This document shows positions 36,286 through 46,900 of a stretch of DNA of 64,000 nt, piece after piece. Position 1 is the stretch's first letter. Each line of letters begins with the position of its first letter. The notes below the pieces were generated by a model. That model did no database searches. It was not told the DNA's origin and saw only the letters and a list, made by a program, of their open reading frames with translations. The translations under genes and the position numbers were made by a program. Source of the DNA: Pectinatus haikarae (lineage in GTDB: Bacteria > Bacillota > Negativicutes > Selenomonadales > Selenomonadaceae); NCBI RefSeq assembly GCF_015732185.1, contig NZ_WIQM01000016.1, positions 1 through 64,000 on the forward strand. The letters run 5' to 3'.

Positions 36286-37647
36286 TTAATGACTGTTTTC
36301 CATAGACATTAATGCCTGAACAGCAATCGCACATTCCAATCTTTTCTTCTGCAGTTCGCATCCCAGTTCATAGGGTTTATATATATCATTGTTGAAAAGA
36401 TCGGCGTTGGCATGACAGCCGCCGCTGCAGAAATATCTTGCCCAGCAGTCACGGCACTTATCTTTATTCAGAACATGGCAATTTCTGAAATGCTGTGGGA
36501 TTTGTGTGCTGGTGACGCCCTCGAATACATTACCGAGCAAATATTTTTCGCGTCCGACAAATTGATGGCAGGGGTACATATCGCCATTTGCCGCCACAGC
36601 ATAATATTCATGCCCGGCGCCACAGCCGCTTAGCCTTTTTGCTACACAGGGACCATTATTAAGGTCTATATTGAAATGAAAAAAGAAAAATCCTCTGCCC
36701 TCGCGGCGATACTGCAGATATGTATTTACCAGCTTATCATACTCTGCAAATATTTGCGGCAGGTCGCTTTCAAGTATTGCGTAATCTTCATCCTTGGCAA
36801 TAACGGGCTCAATAGACAGGATGTCAAAACCCTCATCGGCCATTGAAACCACATCGTTGGTAAAATCAAGATTATATTTGGTATAAGTACCTCGCATGTA
36901 ATAATTTTCATCGTTTCTTGATTTGACTAGCTTTTTAAAATTAGCCACTGCCCTGTTATAAGTATCATGTCCGCCGGCATCCGGGCGCATATGATCATGT
37001 ACACTTTTTCTTCCGTCCAGACTTATGACTACGCTTATATTATTGTCATTCAGAAATTTTATATTCTCGTCATTCAACAGTATGCCATTTGTCGTCAAAG
37101 TCAGCTTGAATATTTTGCCTGCCTCTTTTTCTCTTTTTCTTACATATGCTGTTATATGTTTCACCAAAGGCATGTTTACCAGCGGTTCTCCGCCAAAAAA
37201 ATCTATTTCACAGTGTTTTCTGCTGCCGCTATGCTCTATTATATATTCAACTGCCGCTTCGCCTACCTGTCTATTCATAAGCTGCCTGTCAGCACCAAAG
37301 TCTCCTGTATCGGCAAAGCAATACTTACAGCGCAGATTACAATCATGCGCTACTAAAAGACACATTGATTTAACAATGCCCTTTTCAGAGAATACTGGCG
37401 GCACGGTAATATCCGGCGCAAATAATTGTTCGGCTTCTATTAGCTGATGCAGTTCTGACAATGCCTCTTTTATTTCCAAGGGTTTGTAAATATTCATATA
37501 TTTATTTATTACGTCATCATCATTTTTGCCGTCAAACACATCCATCATATCGGCGATCATTTTATCAACAGCGTGGACAGCTCCGCTGTTCACATCAAGC
37601 AGAAAATATACATCTTTATAGTGAAACTTGTGGATATTTTTATTCAT
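36286..37647 (-). CDS. scfB: Radical SAM/SPASM thioether maturase of the SCIFF peptide
   Basis: This 453-residue enzyme has an N-terminal peptide-recognition (RRE-like) part (about 1-95), a radical SAM core with the Cys triad CNLRCKYC and FFGGEP, and a C-terminal SPASM domain with many Cys (CGAGHEYYAVAANGDMYPCH, CHVLNKDKCRDCWARYFC, GGCH). This matches the SCIFF maturases (CteB/ScfB) that form Cys-to-alpha-carbon thioether links. The substrate gene is immediately upstream, separated by a partial terminator. Confidence 0.94.
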   Translation of the reverse strand: MNKNIHKFHYKDVYFLLDVNSGAVHAVDKMIADMMDVFDGKNDDDVINKYMNIYKPLEIKEALSELHQLIEAEQLFAPDITVPPVFSEKGIVKSMCLLVAHDCNLRCKYCFADTGDFGADRQLMNRQVGEAAVEYIIEHSGSRKHCEIDFFGGEPLVNMPLVKHITAYVRKREKEAGKIFKLTLTTNGILLNDENIKFLNDNNISVVISLDGRKSVHDHMRPDAGGHDTYNRAVANFKKLVKSRNDENYYMRGTYTKYNLDFTNDVVSMADEGFDILSIEPVIAKDEDYAILESDLPQIFAEYDKLVNTYLQYRREGRGFFFFHFNIDLNNGPCVAKRLSGCGAGHEYYAVAANGDMYPCHQFVGREKYLLGNVFEGVTSTQIPQHFRNCHVLNKDKCRDCWARYFCSGGCHANADLFNNDIYKPYELGCELQKKRLECAIAVQALMSMENSH

Positions 37648-37669
37648 TGACAGATAAATCCTTTCTTAC

Positions 37670-37700
37670 ATTAAAAAAAGGCTGCATACACAGCCTTTTT
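37670..37700 (-). terminator. Partial terminator between the SCIFF peptide and its maturase
   Basis: On the minus strand an AAAGGCTG/CAGCCTTT stem with a 6-base loop is followed by TTTTTTT. It would give more peptide than enzyme transcript. Confidence 0.85.
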
Positions 37701-37715
37701 TAGACTAAATGAAAA

Positions 37716-37859
37716 TTATTGCTTTTTTTCGCAAACTTGATTGCCTACCGTGCAGGACGTCTTGCACGCAGACTGACATGAAGCCTGGCATTCACCGCAG
37801 CCGCCTGTTTTTAAGGTGCTTTGCAGATATGGTTTATTGACTGTCTTAATATGTTTCAT
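37716..37859 (-). CDS. scfA: SCIFF ribosomal peptide precursor (six Cys in about 45 residues)
   Basis: This 47-residue gene is easily missed because of its size. It has ATG 37859 with AAGGAGG 8 bases upstream and a TAA at 37718-37716. The N-terminal leader begins MKHIKTVNKPYLQSTLKTGG. The core contains exactly six Cys in the family spacing (GCGECQASCQSACKTSC, then VC). This matches the SCIFF family, whose core is converted to a thioether-bridged peptide by the adjacent radical SAM enzyme. The biological role of SCIFF products remains unknown. It is transcribed from its own promoter. Confidence 0.95.
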   Translation of the reverse strand: MKHIKTVNKPYLQSTLKTGGCGECQASCQSACKTSCTVGNQVCEKKQ

Positions 37860-37901
37860 GAAAAAGCCTCCTTATTATATCAATAATCAATAACATTATA
37901 T

Positions 37902-37930
37902 ATTGTATAATTTTTTTACCTTTCAATCAA
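37902..37930 (-). promoter_or_regulatory. Sigma-A promoter of the SCIFF operon
   Basis: On the minus strand TTGATT (37930-37925), 17-base spacer, TACAAT (37907-37902), about 40 bases before the peptide start. No clear terminator separates it from the gene upstream, so read-through from that operon is possible. Confidence 0.65.
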
Positions 37931-37950
37931 TATCTACGCTGAAAATATAT

Positions 37951-39129
37951 TTATTCCTCGGGCGCCAATATAATATTGACGGGCAAATTGGATGCTCCGG
38001 GAGGTGAATATTGAAACAGGACATTATCTCTTATCTTATATATTCCTAAATCAGCATAATATGCCTGACGCTGGTTTTCACCAAAAAATGCACGTTCTGA
38101 AGGAGTCGGCAGCACATTGACACTTACATTGTTATTTATTTGCGCCGTCATAGCCCCGGCATAAACACCGCCCAGCGGTTGAAGATAATAATGGACTTTG
38201 CCCATTCCTCCTGTCGGCATATTCAAATAATAAAGCACTCCATAATTGCCATAATTTTTGACCGTACTGCCATCCGTTGCATCAATGCCTGTCAGATATG
38301 CATCGTCCTTGTCATCGGCAACAGTGAAATATACGGCACCATCTTTTTCAGGATTGTATCTTCGTTCTCCCTGCAGGACACGATCCATATTTTGAAAAGT
38401 ACCGCGCAGCCTGCTCTCATCTTTGAGCAAAACCGGTGCCGTTTTTATAAAAGCATAGGGATCGGCATCCATCGGCAGCATCATCACCGTTATCTTGACA
38501 GGAGCTGCTGTCTCGAAATCATATATGCCGCAAACCAATTCGTCCTTTTTAATTACCATGCGATTTGTTCTGTTTTCTAATATTTGAGAGCTTTTTTTAT
38601 CAATAAGGACATCTCGCGATGTCTGGTATCCGAAATACCGCAGCTGTGAAGTTTTTCCCACATATAAATAATCTGCGCTCGGTCCTGCCTGAGCAGAGCG
38701 TGTAATATGAAAATCCGCAGCATTTGTTCTACTTTCATTTGTCAGCATAACAACTACTTTTTTATCTTCATCGGTACCATTTACATGATAATAATACAAC
38801 CGACCTTTTCCGCTGACAGTATCTTCATACAGTATACCATCCTGATATACTGTCTCCGGACTGTCAGAAAAAATAAGCGTTCCTTCTTTATCAATACGCT
38901 TCACAGGCCAGGCCGTCATTTTATCTATTTGCGATTTAAAACTTGCCGCGGAATATTTTGCCTTTTCATCTGATGTTTGTGAGTTTGCTTTTATGGAATA
39001 TTCCCTTGTTTTTTCTACCGTATTCTTTGCATCTTCTTTGTGGCGGGCCTGAACTGTACCGCAGAAAAGAACACTGCCAACTGCAATGGCTGCAAAAGTC
39101 GATAATATTATTTGTTTAAAAAAATCCAT
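37951..39129 (-). CDS. Exported protein of unknown function
   Basis: This 392-residue protein has an N-terminal signal peptide (about 1-28, ending near VQARH), then a Lys/Glu/Ser-rich region and a mainly beta-type body with many short hydrophobic strands. Recognisable pieces include KVVVMLTNESRTNAADFHIT and YNYGVLYY-like NYGNYGVLYYLNMP, but I do not recognise the family. The gene starts 16 bases after the deacetylase and ends the whiA-linked gene set. Secretion to the periplasm or outer face and a link to envelope polysaccharide are inferred from context only. Confidence 0.75.
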   Translation of the reverse strand: MDFFKQIILSTFAAIAVGSVLFCGTVQARHKEDAKNTVEKTREYSIKANSQTSDEKAKYSAASFKSQIDKMTAWPVKRIDKEGTLIFSDSPETVYQDGILYEDTVSGKGRLYYYHVNGTDEDKKVVVMLTNESRTNAADFHITRSAQAGPSADYLYVGKTSQLRYFGYQTSRDVLIDKKSSQILENRTNRMVIKKDELVCGIYDFETAAPVKITVMMLPMDADPYAFIKTAPVLLKDESRLRGTFQNMDRVLQGERRYNPEKDGAVYFTVADDKDDAYLTGIDATDGSTVKNYGNYGVLYYLNMPTGGMGKVHYYLQPLGGVYAGAMTAQINNNVSVNVLPTPSERAFFGENQRQAYYADLGIYKIRDNVLFQYSPPGASNLPVNIILAPEE

Positions 39130-39145
39130 TTTTCCTCATAAATTT

Positions 39146-39934
39146 CTATATTTTATTTTGTTTTATATTAAATTCAGTATAAAGTTTGCTTTTCAATATC
39201 CTTAACTTGAAATCCAGCATGCCCAGTTTTGATCTCGGAATATATGTCCTTTGCAGCCGATAAGCATCCGTAGCAAAAGTATTGATTCCCGGATCGCCTG
39301 TAACAGCGCCCAGATAACCGTCTGCACGGAGATCTGTCTGTGCCGTGTCATTATAGCTTCCATTCGGATAAGAGAAAAAATATATTGTTTTCAAACCTTT
39401 CCATTCCATTAACAATTTTGAGAGATGAATTTCATCATTTATTTTTTCCGGCTCAAGTGATGCTAATGGTATATGATTAGCGGTATGGCTGCCTATCTCC
39501 ATATTTACCAGCTGCATTTCTCTCAGCTGATCCCAAGTAAGATAACCTTCCAGCCCTATGCTGTTTGTTATAATAAAAACAGTCCCTGTCATATTATTTT
39601 CAGCTAAAATAGGCATAACTTCAGTATAATTATCCTCGTAACCGTCATCAAAGGTTAAAATCACTGACTTATCCGGCAATTTATCACCATATTTCTTAGC
39701 TCTTATAAAATTCATAAGACTGATTGTCGAATATCCCTGCTCAGACAGATATTCAATTTGTTTTCTGAATTCTTCCGTGGATATTGTATATTCATCATCA
39801 TCAACATCATTTACTCTATGATATTCCAGAATGAGGATATTATTTTTATCCTCACCGGAAAAATATATGGCAACCACTCCAAATACAAGCAAAAAAACCA
39901 GCCCGGCAATTATAAACCAACGTAGTGACTTCAT
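39146..39934 (-). CDS. Membrane-anchored polysaccharide deacetylase (NodB-type)
   Basis: This 262-residue protein has one N-terminal membrane anchor (about 5-25) and a NodB homology domain with ILEYHRVND, metal-binding VILTFDDGYEDNY (catalytic base and metal Asp), SHTANHIPL (His-X3-His) and FFSYPNGSYND. It probably removes acetyl groups from peptidoglycan or another surface polysaccharide. It overlaps the whiA stop by 4 bases. Confidence 0.9.
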   Translation of the reverse strand: MKSLRWFIIAGLVFLLVFGVVAIYFSGEDKNNILILEYHRVNDVDDDEYTISTEEFRKQIEYLSEQGYSTISLMNFIRAKKYGDKLPDKSVILTFDDGYEDNYTEVMPILAENNMTGTVFIITNSIGLEGYLTWDQLREMQLVNMEIGSHTANHIPLASLEPEKINDEIHLSKLLMEWKGLKTIYFFSYPNGSYNDTAQTDLRADGYLGAVTGDPGINTFATDAYRLQRTYIPRSKLGMLDFKLRILKSKLYTEFNIKQNKI

Positions 39935-40878
39935 CCTTTTTCACATTCCTTCAATCGAAGTGCCATTGCCTCCAGTTTGCGCAGACGATGATTGACTCCT
40001 GATTTACCTATGCCAAGGATTTGTGCCAATTCACTTAATGAAGCATCAGGATATTCTATCCTCGTCCATGCCGTCTTTTTCAAAGCTTCCGGCAGTATTT
40101 TCATTTTTGAATCGCCCAGCAGATTTTTCATATTCTGAACCTGACGTACCGAAGCTTCTATTGTTTTTTGCAGATTTGCCGTTTCGCAATTTACCAGACG
40201 ATTGACTTGATTGCGTACTTCCTTTAAATTACGCTTGCTTTCAAATTCTTCAAGTACCTGCTCTGCCCCAATCATACGCAAAAAACTTATAATCGCTTCA
40301 CTTTCCTTAATATATAAAACGTAATAATCCTTTCTTGCAGTTTCCCCTACAGGAAAGTTAAATTGATTCAGTAATATTAAAAGCTGACGTGAAAATTCAT
40401 AATTACTGGTGGAAAGTTCTAAATGATAACCACCATCCGGTCTGTTTACAGATCCTCCGCCAAGAAAGGCTCCGCGAAGATATGCTTCCTTACAGCAGTA
40501 CTTGCTGAGGAGGTAGCTGTCCCTGCCCATATTGAATCCGTCGTCATTAATAAATTTCATATTTCTCAGTAATGCGTCTACCGCGGGTGAAGGTATCACT
40601 CTAATAATATATCGATTATTTTTTTGCAGACGGCGCGATCGTTTTACTACAAGTTCTGTGTTGATCTCACCCACACACAAACCTTTTATAAAAGCTAATG
40701 CCCTCCTGGCCACAGCTGCGTTTTCCGTTGAGAAATTAATACCCAAATGATGTTTCGCGCTGAGAATGAATGTACTGTCCATACGCAAAAGCGAAGCCAG
40801 TTCCGCAAACAGACAGCATAGACTGGTTTCATTAAAATGGGACAGTTCGTTTTTTACTTCTGTAGAAAAAGACGGCAT
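39931..40878 (-). CDS. whiA: WhiA regulator/DNA-binding protein
   Basis: This 315-residue protein has an N-terminal degenerate LAGLIDADG homing-endonuclease-like domain (SFSTEVKNELSHF, AYLRGAFLGGGSVNRP) and a C-terminal helix-turn-helix (LSELAQILGIGKSGVNHRLRK). In monoderm Firmicutes it affects cell division and chromosome segregation. It lies in the conserved rapZ-yvcK-whiA order, 13 bases after yvcK. Confidence 0.96.
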   Translation of the reverse strand: MPSFSTEVKNELSHFNETSLCCLFAELASLLRMDSTFILSAKHHLGINFSTENAAVARRALAFIKGLCVGEINTELVVKRSRRLQKNNRYIIRVIPSPAVDALLRNMKFINDDGFNMGRDSYLLSKYCCKEAYLRGAFLGGGSVNRPDGGYHLELSTSNYEFSRQLLILLNQFNFPVGETARKDYYVLYIKESEAIISFLRMIGAEQVLEEFESKRNLKEVRNQVNRLVNCETANLQKTIEASVRQVQNMKNLLGDSKMKILPEALKKTAWTRIEYPDASLSELAQILGIGKSGVNHRLRKLEAMALRLKECEKG

Positions 40879-40891
40879 GTGTTCACCCCAT

Positions 40892-42208
40892 CTAATACTT
40901 TTTTTTGCGTCTTCTGTTATCTGTTTTCAAACCATAGGCCATCTGCATAATATTATGGGCAAGTTTCTCAGAATCATGATGAATGACATTGGTTTCATTT
41001 ATAAGATCTGCTTTCACAAAGCCAACACCAAGTTCATGTATTTCATCCTCATCGATTATAACTGGATATTGTCCTTTTTGAGCATAAAACTCTTGCAGTG
41101 AAGGTGAAATCGGCTTATTATTTGCCAAAACATAGTCTACACTGCCAATGCCCGCATGCTCTAAAATAGCCTTTACATGCATGGAAACCGTATAGCCGTC
41201 TGTTTCTCCCGGCTGAGTCATAACATTGCATATGTATATTTTTATTGCTTTGCTTTTTCTGACAGTTTCAGCCACGTTGTTGACGAGCAGATTCGGCATA
41301 ATACTCGTATACAAGCTGCCTGGGCCTAGGATTATAGCTTCAGCATTTTTTATTGCACTTATCGCAGAGGCAACCGGCTCGACCTGTCTGGGAAAAATAT
41401 GTACGCGTTTAATTTTTTTGTGGACAAGCGGTATCTGTGATTCTCCCTCTACTACTGTACCGTCCTGCATCGTGGCATCTAGCCTTATTTTAGCCGTGCT
41501 TGCAGGAAAAACGCGCCCTTTTACCGCTAAAACCTTACTTGATTCCATCAGTGCTTTTTCCACATCACCCGTTACCTGAGTCATTGCCGCTATAAATAAA
41601 TTGCCAAAACTGTGCCCGGCAAGCGCACTTTTCCCTTCAAAACGATATTGAAATAATTTCTCCATAAGCGGCTCTGTATCCGCAAGCGCTACAAGGCAAT
41701 TTCTGAGATCGCCGGGCGGGATTATGCCAAATTCACTGCGCAGTCTGCCTGAAGATCCGCCATCATCGGCAACAGTAACAACAGCGGTTACGTTATTTGT
41801 TGCCTCCTTTAAACCACGCAGCAAAACAGAAAGCCCCGTTCCTCCGCCTATAACTGTTATCGCCGGACCCCTGTCTAATTTTCTTTTTTCGTAAATTAAA
41901 TCGACCAGCTTTTCTGAGCTGTCCGGAAGCAAAACAGTAATTATGGACCTTATCGTCATTCGCATGGCTACAAGCATTATTACAAGCCCTATGAGAGCCA
42001 CCAAAAAACCAACTACATTCGTTATCGTATAGTTATACGTCCCGGTGGCAGTATAAACTATACGGAAGATAAACTCCTCCACTCCATCAATATATTTGTA
42101 ATTAAAAATAATAGTAAGGCCTATGCTTATCAAAAGCACGCCTATCGCAAACAAAAACAGCCACCGTTTGAAACGCATACCTGGGTAAAGCCATTTTAAA
42201 AGATGCAT
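40892..42208 (-). CDS. yvcK: YvcK/GlmR family protein (gluconeogenesis and cell-wall precursor control)
   Basis: This 438-residue protein has two N-terminal membrane helices (about 15-35 and 60-85) preceding the cytoplasmic YvcK domain: VIGGGTGLSVLLRGLKE, VTVADDGGSSGRLRSEFG, PPGDLRNCLVALAD, NLFIAAMTQV and GPGSLYTSIMPNLL. The protein binds UDP-sugars and steers carbon to the cell wall in Bacillus and Listeria. The membrane-anchored form is longer than the Bacillus protein. Confidence 0.95.
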   Translation of the reverse strand: MHLLKWLYPGMRFKRWLFLFAIGVLLISIGLTIIFNYKYIDGVEEFIFRIVYTATGTYNYTITNVVGFLVALIGLVIMLVAMRMTIRSIITVLLPDSSEKLVDLIYEKRKLDRGPAITVIGGGTGLSVLLRGLKEATNNVTAVVTVADDGGSSGRLRSEFGIIPPGDLRNCLVALADTEPLMEKLFQYRFEGKSALAGHSFGNLFIAAMTQVTGDVEKALMESSKVLAVKGRVFPASTAKIRLDATMQDGTVVEGESQIPLVHKKIKRVHIFPRQVEPVASAISAIKNAEAIILGPGSLYTSIMPNLLVNNVAETVRKSKAIKIYICNVMTQPGETDGYTVSMHVKAILEHAGIGSVDYVLANNKPISPSLQEFYAQKGQYPVIIDEDEIHELGVGFVKADLINETNVIHHDSEKLAHNIMQMAYGLKTDNRRRKKKY

Positions 42209-42232
42209 AAATGCATTGCCTCCATAATAATG

Positions 42233-43135
42233 CTATTGCAAATGCTCATAAACGTCATTTTTCATTAAATCGCGATGCTCTAAATTGGCCAGGTATCCTC
42301 TGTTCTTCAATAAATCAAATAAATGTCTGGCAATGAATACCGATCTGTGCATTCCACCGGTGCAGCCAATGGCTATGACTAACTGGCTCTTCCCTTCCTT
42401 TATATATTGCGGTATGAGAAAATTCACCAAGTCATCCAGTTTTTCCATAAATTGCTGAGTTACAGGCCATTTTGCTATATATTGAGCAACCTCCGGCACT
42501 GCACCGCTTTTATGGCGCATTTTTTCTATATAAAAAGGATTGGGCAGAAATCTGACATCCAAAACCATATCAGCATCGAGCGGCATACCAAATTTAAAAC
42601 CGAAAGAAAGAATATTTATATTCATCTGATCAACATAAGCATCACCAAACAATCTGACTATTTTTTGCTTTAGTTCCGTTTTAAGCAGCGCTGATGTATC
42701 AATTATATATGTGGCCTTATTACGGACACCAGCCAGACGTTCGCGCTCCATGTTGATTCCTTCACTGATTCTCGAGCTTGGTGCCATGGGATGGCGCCGT
42801 CTTGTTTCTTTATATCGTCTTATTATAACCTCATCGGACGCCTCCATAAATAACAGCTCGAACGCCTTGTTTTCTTCATCCATCTGCTTTAAGACATGAA
42901 CAAATGTATCAAAAAATTCGCGGCTTCTTGTATCAACTACGAGCACCACCCGGCTCACATGTCCCGCCGAGTGCATGCAAAGTTCAGCGAATTTTGGTAT
43001 AAACACCGGTGGAAGATTGTCCACACAAAAATATCCCAGATCTTCCAGATTACGACAAGCCTGTGTTTTACCACTGCCGGACATCCCTGTGACAATTATA
43101 AGGCGAAAGTCTTCTTTCTGCTGCAATATTTTCAC
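42233..43135 (-). CDS. rapZ: RapZ/YvcJ nucleotide-binding RNase adapter
   Basis: This 300-residue protein has Walker A VTGMSGSGKTQA near the N-terminus, a Walker B-like LVVDTRSREF, ETRRRHPM and a C-terminal domain with DVRFLPNPFYI and AIGCTGGMHRSV. The start at GTG 43135 is the longest option; TTG 43126 has better ribosome-site spacing. In E. coli the homologue controls glmS through a small RNA; in Bacillus YvcJ affects competence. It is first in the rapZ-yvcK-whiA set. Confidence 0.96.
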   Translation of the reverse strand: MKILQQKEDFRLIIVTGMSGSGKTQACRNLEDLGYFCVDNLPPVFIPKFAELCMHSAGHVSRVVLVVDTRSREFFDTFVHVLKQMDEENKAFELLFMEASDEVIIRRYKETRRRHPMAPSSRISEGINMERERLAGVRNKATYIIDTSALLKTELKQKIVRLFGDAYVDQMNINILSFGFKFGMPLDADMVLDVRFLPNPFYIEKMRHKSGAVPEVAQYIAKWPVTQQFMEKLDDLVNFLIPQYIKEGKSQLVIAIGCTGGMHRSVFIARHLFDLLKNRGYLANLEHRDLMKNDVYEHLQ

Positions 43136-43169
43136 TTCCCTTCATTAAGCATAATAAATATACAACAGC

Positions 43170-43997
43170 CTATTTCAGTATATATTTATATATTGCCTCT
43201 GCTACGCCATCATTATCATTTGTTCCGACCAGATAATCACATACTGACTTAATATTATCAGCAGCATTTCCCATCGCTACACTTTTTCCGGCAGCTTCAA
43301 GCATTGGCAGATCATTATTGGCGTCGCCTATAGCCATCACTTCATCTATTCCAAAACCAAACTGTTTGGCCAGGATATACAGTGCATTAGCTTTGCTTAC
43401 CGCAGGATTTATTACTTCAATCAACCCTCTTTTTGACTTGACCAGCATCACTTTTCCCGCAAATTTCTGTGTGAGTTCATAAATCATAGAATTTTCTTCC
43501 TGAATTTTTTCCTCCACATCTTGTTTTCCATATTCTGCCGTGACCAACAGCATTTTAGCAACATTTTCATTTTTACGGCCTAACTCCTGCCAGCCCACAG
43601 TCTCCCCCTTAATGCCTGTACTTCTTTCATAATCTGCGGAACGTTCCAGATAAACCGGAAAAAATAAAGCATCATTGCTGTTTACCTGCAAATACCATTG
43701 CTTATGCTCACAATAAGCCACAAACTCTTGCACTGCCAATGGATTTATATACTGCTCACTGTAAACTTTACCGGACGTAGATTTTATCAGCGCACCATTA
43801 TAAGTTATGAGCGGCACATCGATCCCTGTCTGCCGCGCGTACTGCACTGCAGATGAATACATTCTGCCTGTAGCAAAAGTAACTATTGTACCCGCATTGA
43901 CAGCTTCCTTTATAGCCGCGATATTTTTTTGAGAAATTTTATCATTGCTGTCCAACAACGTACCATCTAAATCAGTAGCAAATAATTTTATTTTCAT
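43170..43997 (-). CDS. Cof-type HAD-superfamily phosphatase
   Basis: About 275 residues beginning MKIKLFATDLDGTLLDSN (ATG 43997). It has HAD motif I DLDGTLLDS with nucleophile Asp, motif II FATGRM, a C2-type cap domain and motif IV IGDANNDLPML. Cof-type enzymes dephosphorylate sugar phosphates, flavin or pyridoxal phosphates; the substrate here is unknown. It ends 34 bases before rapZ and may be co-transcribed with it. Confidence 0.93.
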   Translation of the reverse strand: MKIKLFATDLDGTLLDSNDKISQKNIAAIKEAVNAGTIVTFATGRMYSSAVQYARQTGIDVPLITYNGALIKSTSGKVYSEQYINPLAVQEFVAYCEHKQWYLQVNSNDALFFPVYLERSADYERSTGIKGETVGWQELGRKNENVAKMLLVTAEYGKQDVEEKIQEENSMIYELTQKFAGKVMLVKSKRGLIEVINPAVSKANALYILAKQFGFGIDEVMAIGDANNDLPMLEAAGKSVAMGNAADNIKSVCDYLVGTNDNDGVAEAIYKYILK

Positions 43998-44286
43998 TCT
44001 TATCCGTCCCTCACTGATCAATTTGTCTTATATAAAATGCAGAACATAAAACATACCTTTATAAAATCTTCTTCAACAATATGCACTTTAGAAATTATAA
44101 CAAACCGTTTTTTAAAAATCAAACCTGCATTAATGATTACTGCACACTTCTGCACTAATATAATCTTATAATAGTAAATTATCTATAACACTTTAAATCA
44201 ATCTATGCATTTGCGGATCAATTTTCGCAAAAAAGATGATATACCTCAGAGGATATGAAAAAATTGTATATTTTTTTGAAAAACAC

Positions 44287-44353
44287 TTGATTTTTTATAG
44301 AAATTTATTTATCATAAGAAATGTAGTTAGCACTCGTTCAAAGTGAGTGCTAA
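44287..44353 (+). promoter_or_regulatory. groESL promoter with perfect CIRCE operator
   Basis: A sigma-A promoter TTGATT (44287-44292), 17-base spacer, TATCAT (44310-44315) is followed by the CIRCE inverted repeat TTAGCACTC (44327-44335), N9, GAGTGCTAA (44345-44353), an exact match to the HrcA operator. HrcA would repress groESL until heat stress. hrcA is not in the window. The rest of 43998-44286 holds nothing recognisable. Confidence 0.95.
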
Positions 44354-44397
44354 CAAAAATATAAATGTAATTTAGTTTTTATAAGGAGGAACATACA

Positions 44398-44679
44398 ATG
44401 ATTAAGCCATTAGGCGACAGAATTGTAATCAAAGTTTCTGAAGGAGATATGAAAACCGCAAGCGGTATCGTATTACCGGATACAGCAAAAGAAAAACCGC
44501 AAAAAGGTGAAGTTGTAGCTGTTGGCTGCGGTAAAGTCCTTGATAACGGACAAAAAGTTGCTCCGGAAGTAAAAAAAGGAGATAAGATCATTTTCTCTAA
44601 ATATGCCGGCACAGAAATCAAGGTTGATGGTGTAGACTATTTAATCGTACGCGAAAGCGATATACTTGCGATAGCTTGA
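44398..44679 (+). CDS. groES: Co-chaperonin GroES
   Basis: This 93-residue protein begins [13 protein letters not shown]. It has the mobile loop ([20 protein letters not shown]), GEVVAVGCG and a C-terminal beta strand. It caps the GroEL ring. A strong AAGGAGG site precedes the ATG. It is CIRCE-controlled. Confidence 0.98.
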   Translation: MIKPLGDRIVIKVSEGDMKTASGIVLPDTAKEKPQKGEVVAVGCGKVLDNGQKVAPEVKKGDKIIFSKYAGTEIKVDGVDYLIVRESDILAIA

Positions 44680-44699
44680 TTTTAGGTTATTTTCAATAA

Positions 44700-46358
<1,659 letters not shown>

Positions 46359-46378
46359 TACGGATCGTATAATGATTG

Positions 46379-46420
46379 AAAGCCTCACGGAAATTTATTG
46401 AATTTCTGTGAGGCTTTTTA
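46379..46420 (+). terminator. Terminator of groESL
   Basis: A 17-base stem (46379-46395 with 46401-46417, one G-U) is followed by T residues. Confidence 0.92.
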
Positions 46421-46560
46421 CTATAAATTTGGCTGTTAGCTTCTCTATATTTTTACTTCAGCCAGATAATCACACTAATCTTTTGCCGTATCCTTGCATA
46501 TTTAATTATCTTTTGATAAAATCAATACCAGTAGACCTTATATTTTACAGGTGGCATATT

Positions 46561-46800
46561 ATGGAAAATAAACTTACAATTGATATTTATGGTGAACAAT
46601 ATCCCATAAAGGGCGATGTTGATATTGAATACATGAAGGAATTAGCCGATTTGGTCGATGCAAAGATGCGTGAATTAGTGAAAAAAAATCAATATTTACC
46701 TATTCAGCGGATAGGTGTTCTTGCTGCGCTGCATTTGGCTGATGATTATTCCCGTTTAAAAAAAGATTATGATGATTTGATTAAGCTGCTTGATAAATAA
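46561..46800 (+). CDS. zapA: Cell division protein ZapA
   Basis: This 79-residue protein begins MENKLTIDIYGEQYPIKG, from ATG 46561 with AGGTGG upstream. The frame extends further left, but that stretch overlaps the groESL terminator. It has the ZapA pattern: a short beta segment, then a coiled coil with VDAKMRELVKKN, IGVLAALHLADDY and a Lys/Asp-rich end. ZapA promotes FtsZ bundling at midcell. Confidence 0.9.
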   Translation: MENKLTIDIYGEQYPIKGDVDIEYMKELADLVDAKMRELVKKNQYLPIQRIGVLAALHLADDYSRLKKDYDDLIKLLDK

Positions 46801-46816
46801 GTTTATGGGAAAATGA

Positions 46817-46847
46817 GGCGGTATGGATTTCCATGCCGTTTATTTTT
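46817..46847 (+). terminator. Terminator after zapA
   Basis: CGGTATGG (46819-46826) pairs with CCATGCCG (46831-46838), followed by TTTATTTTTG. Confidence 0.7.
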
Positions 46848-46900
46848 GTTTGCGTTTGCCAAGCTGTATTCTTAATATTTATTATTTTGGAGGTATTTTT

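Noticed and set aside
46408-46560. An N-terminal extension of zapA in the same frame
   Set aside because: It would start inside the groESL terminator and has no ribosome site; ATG 46561 fits the family length.
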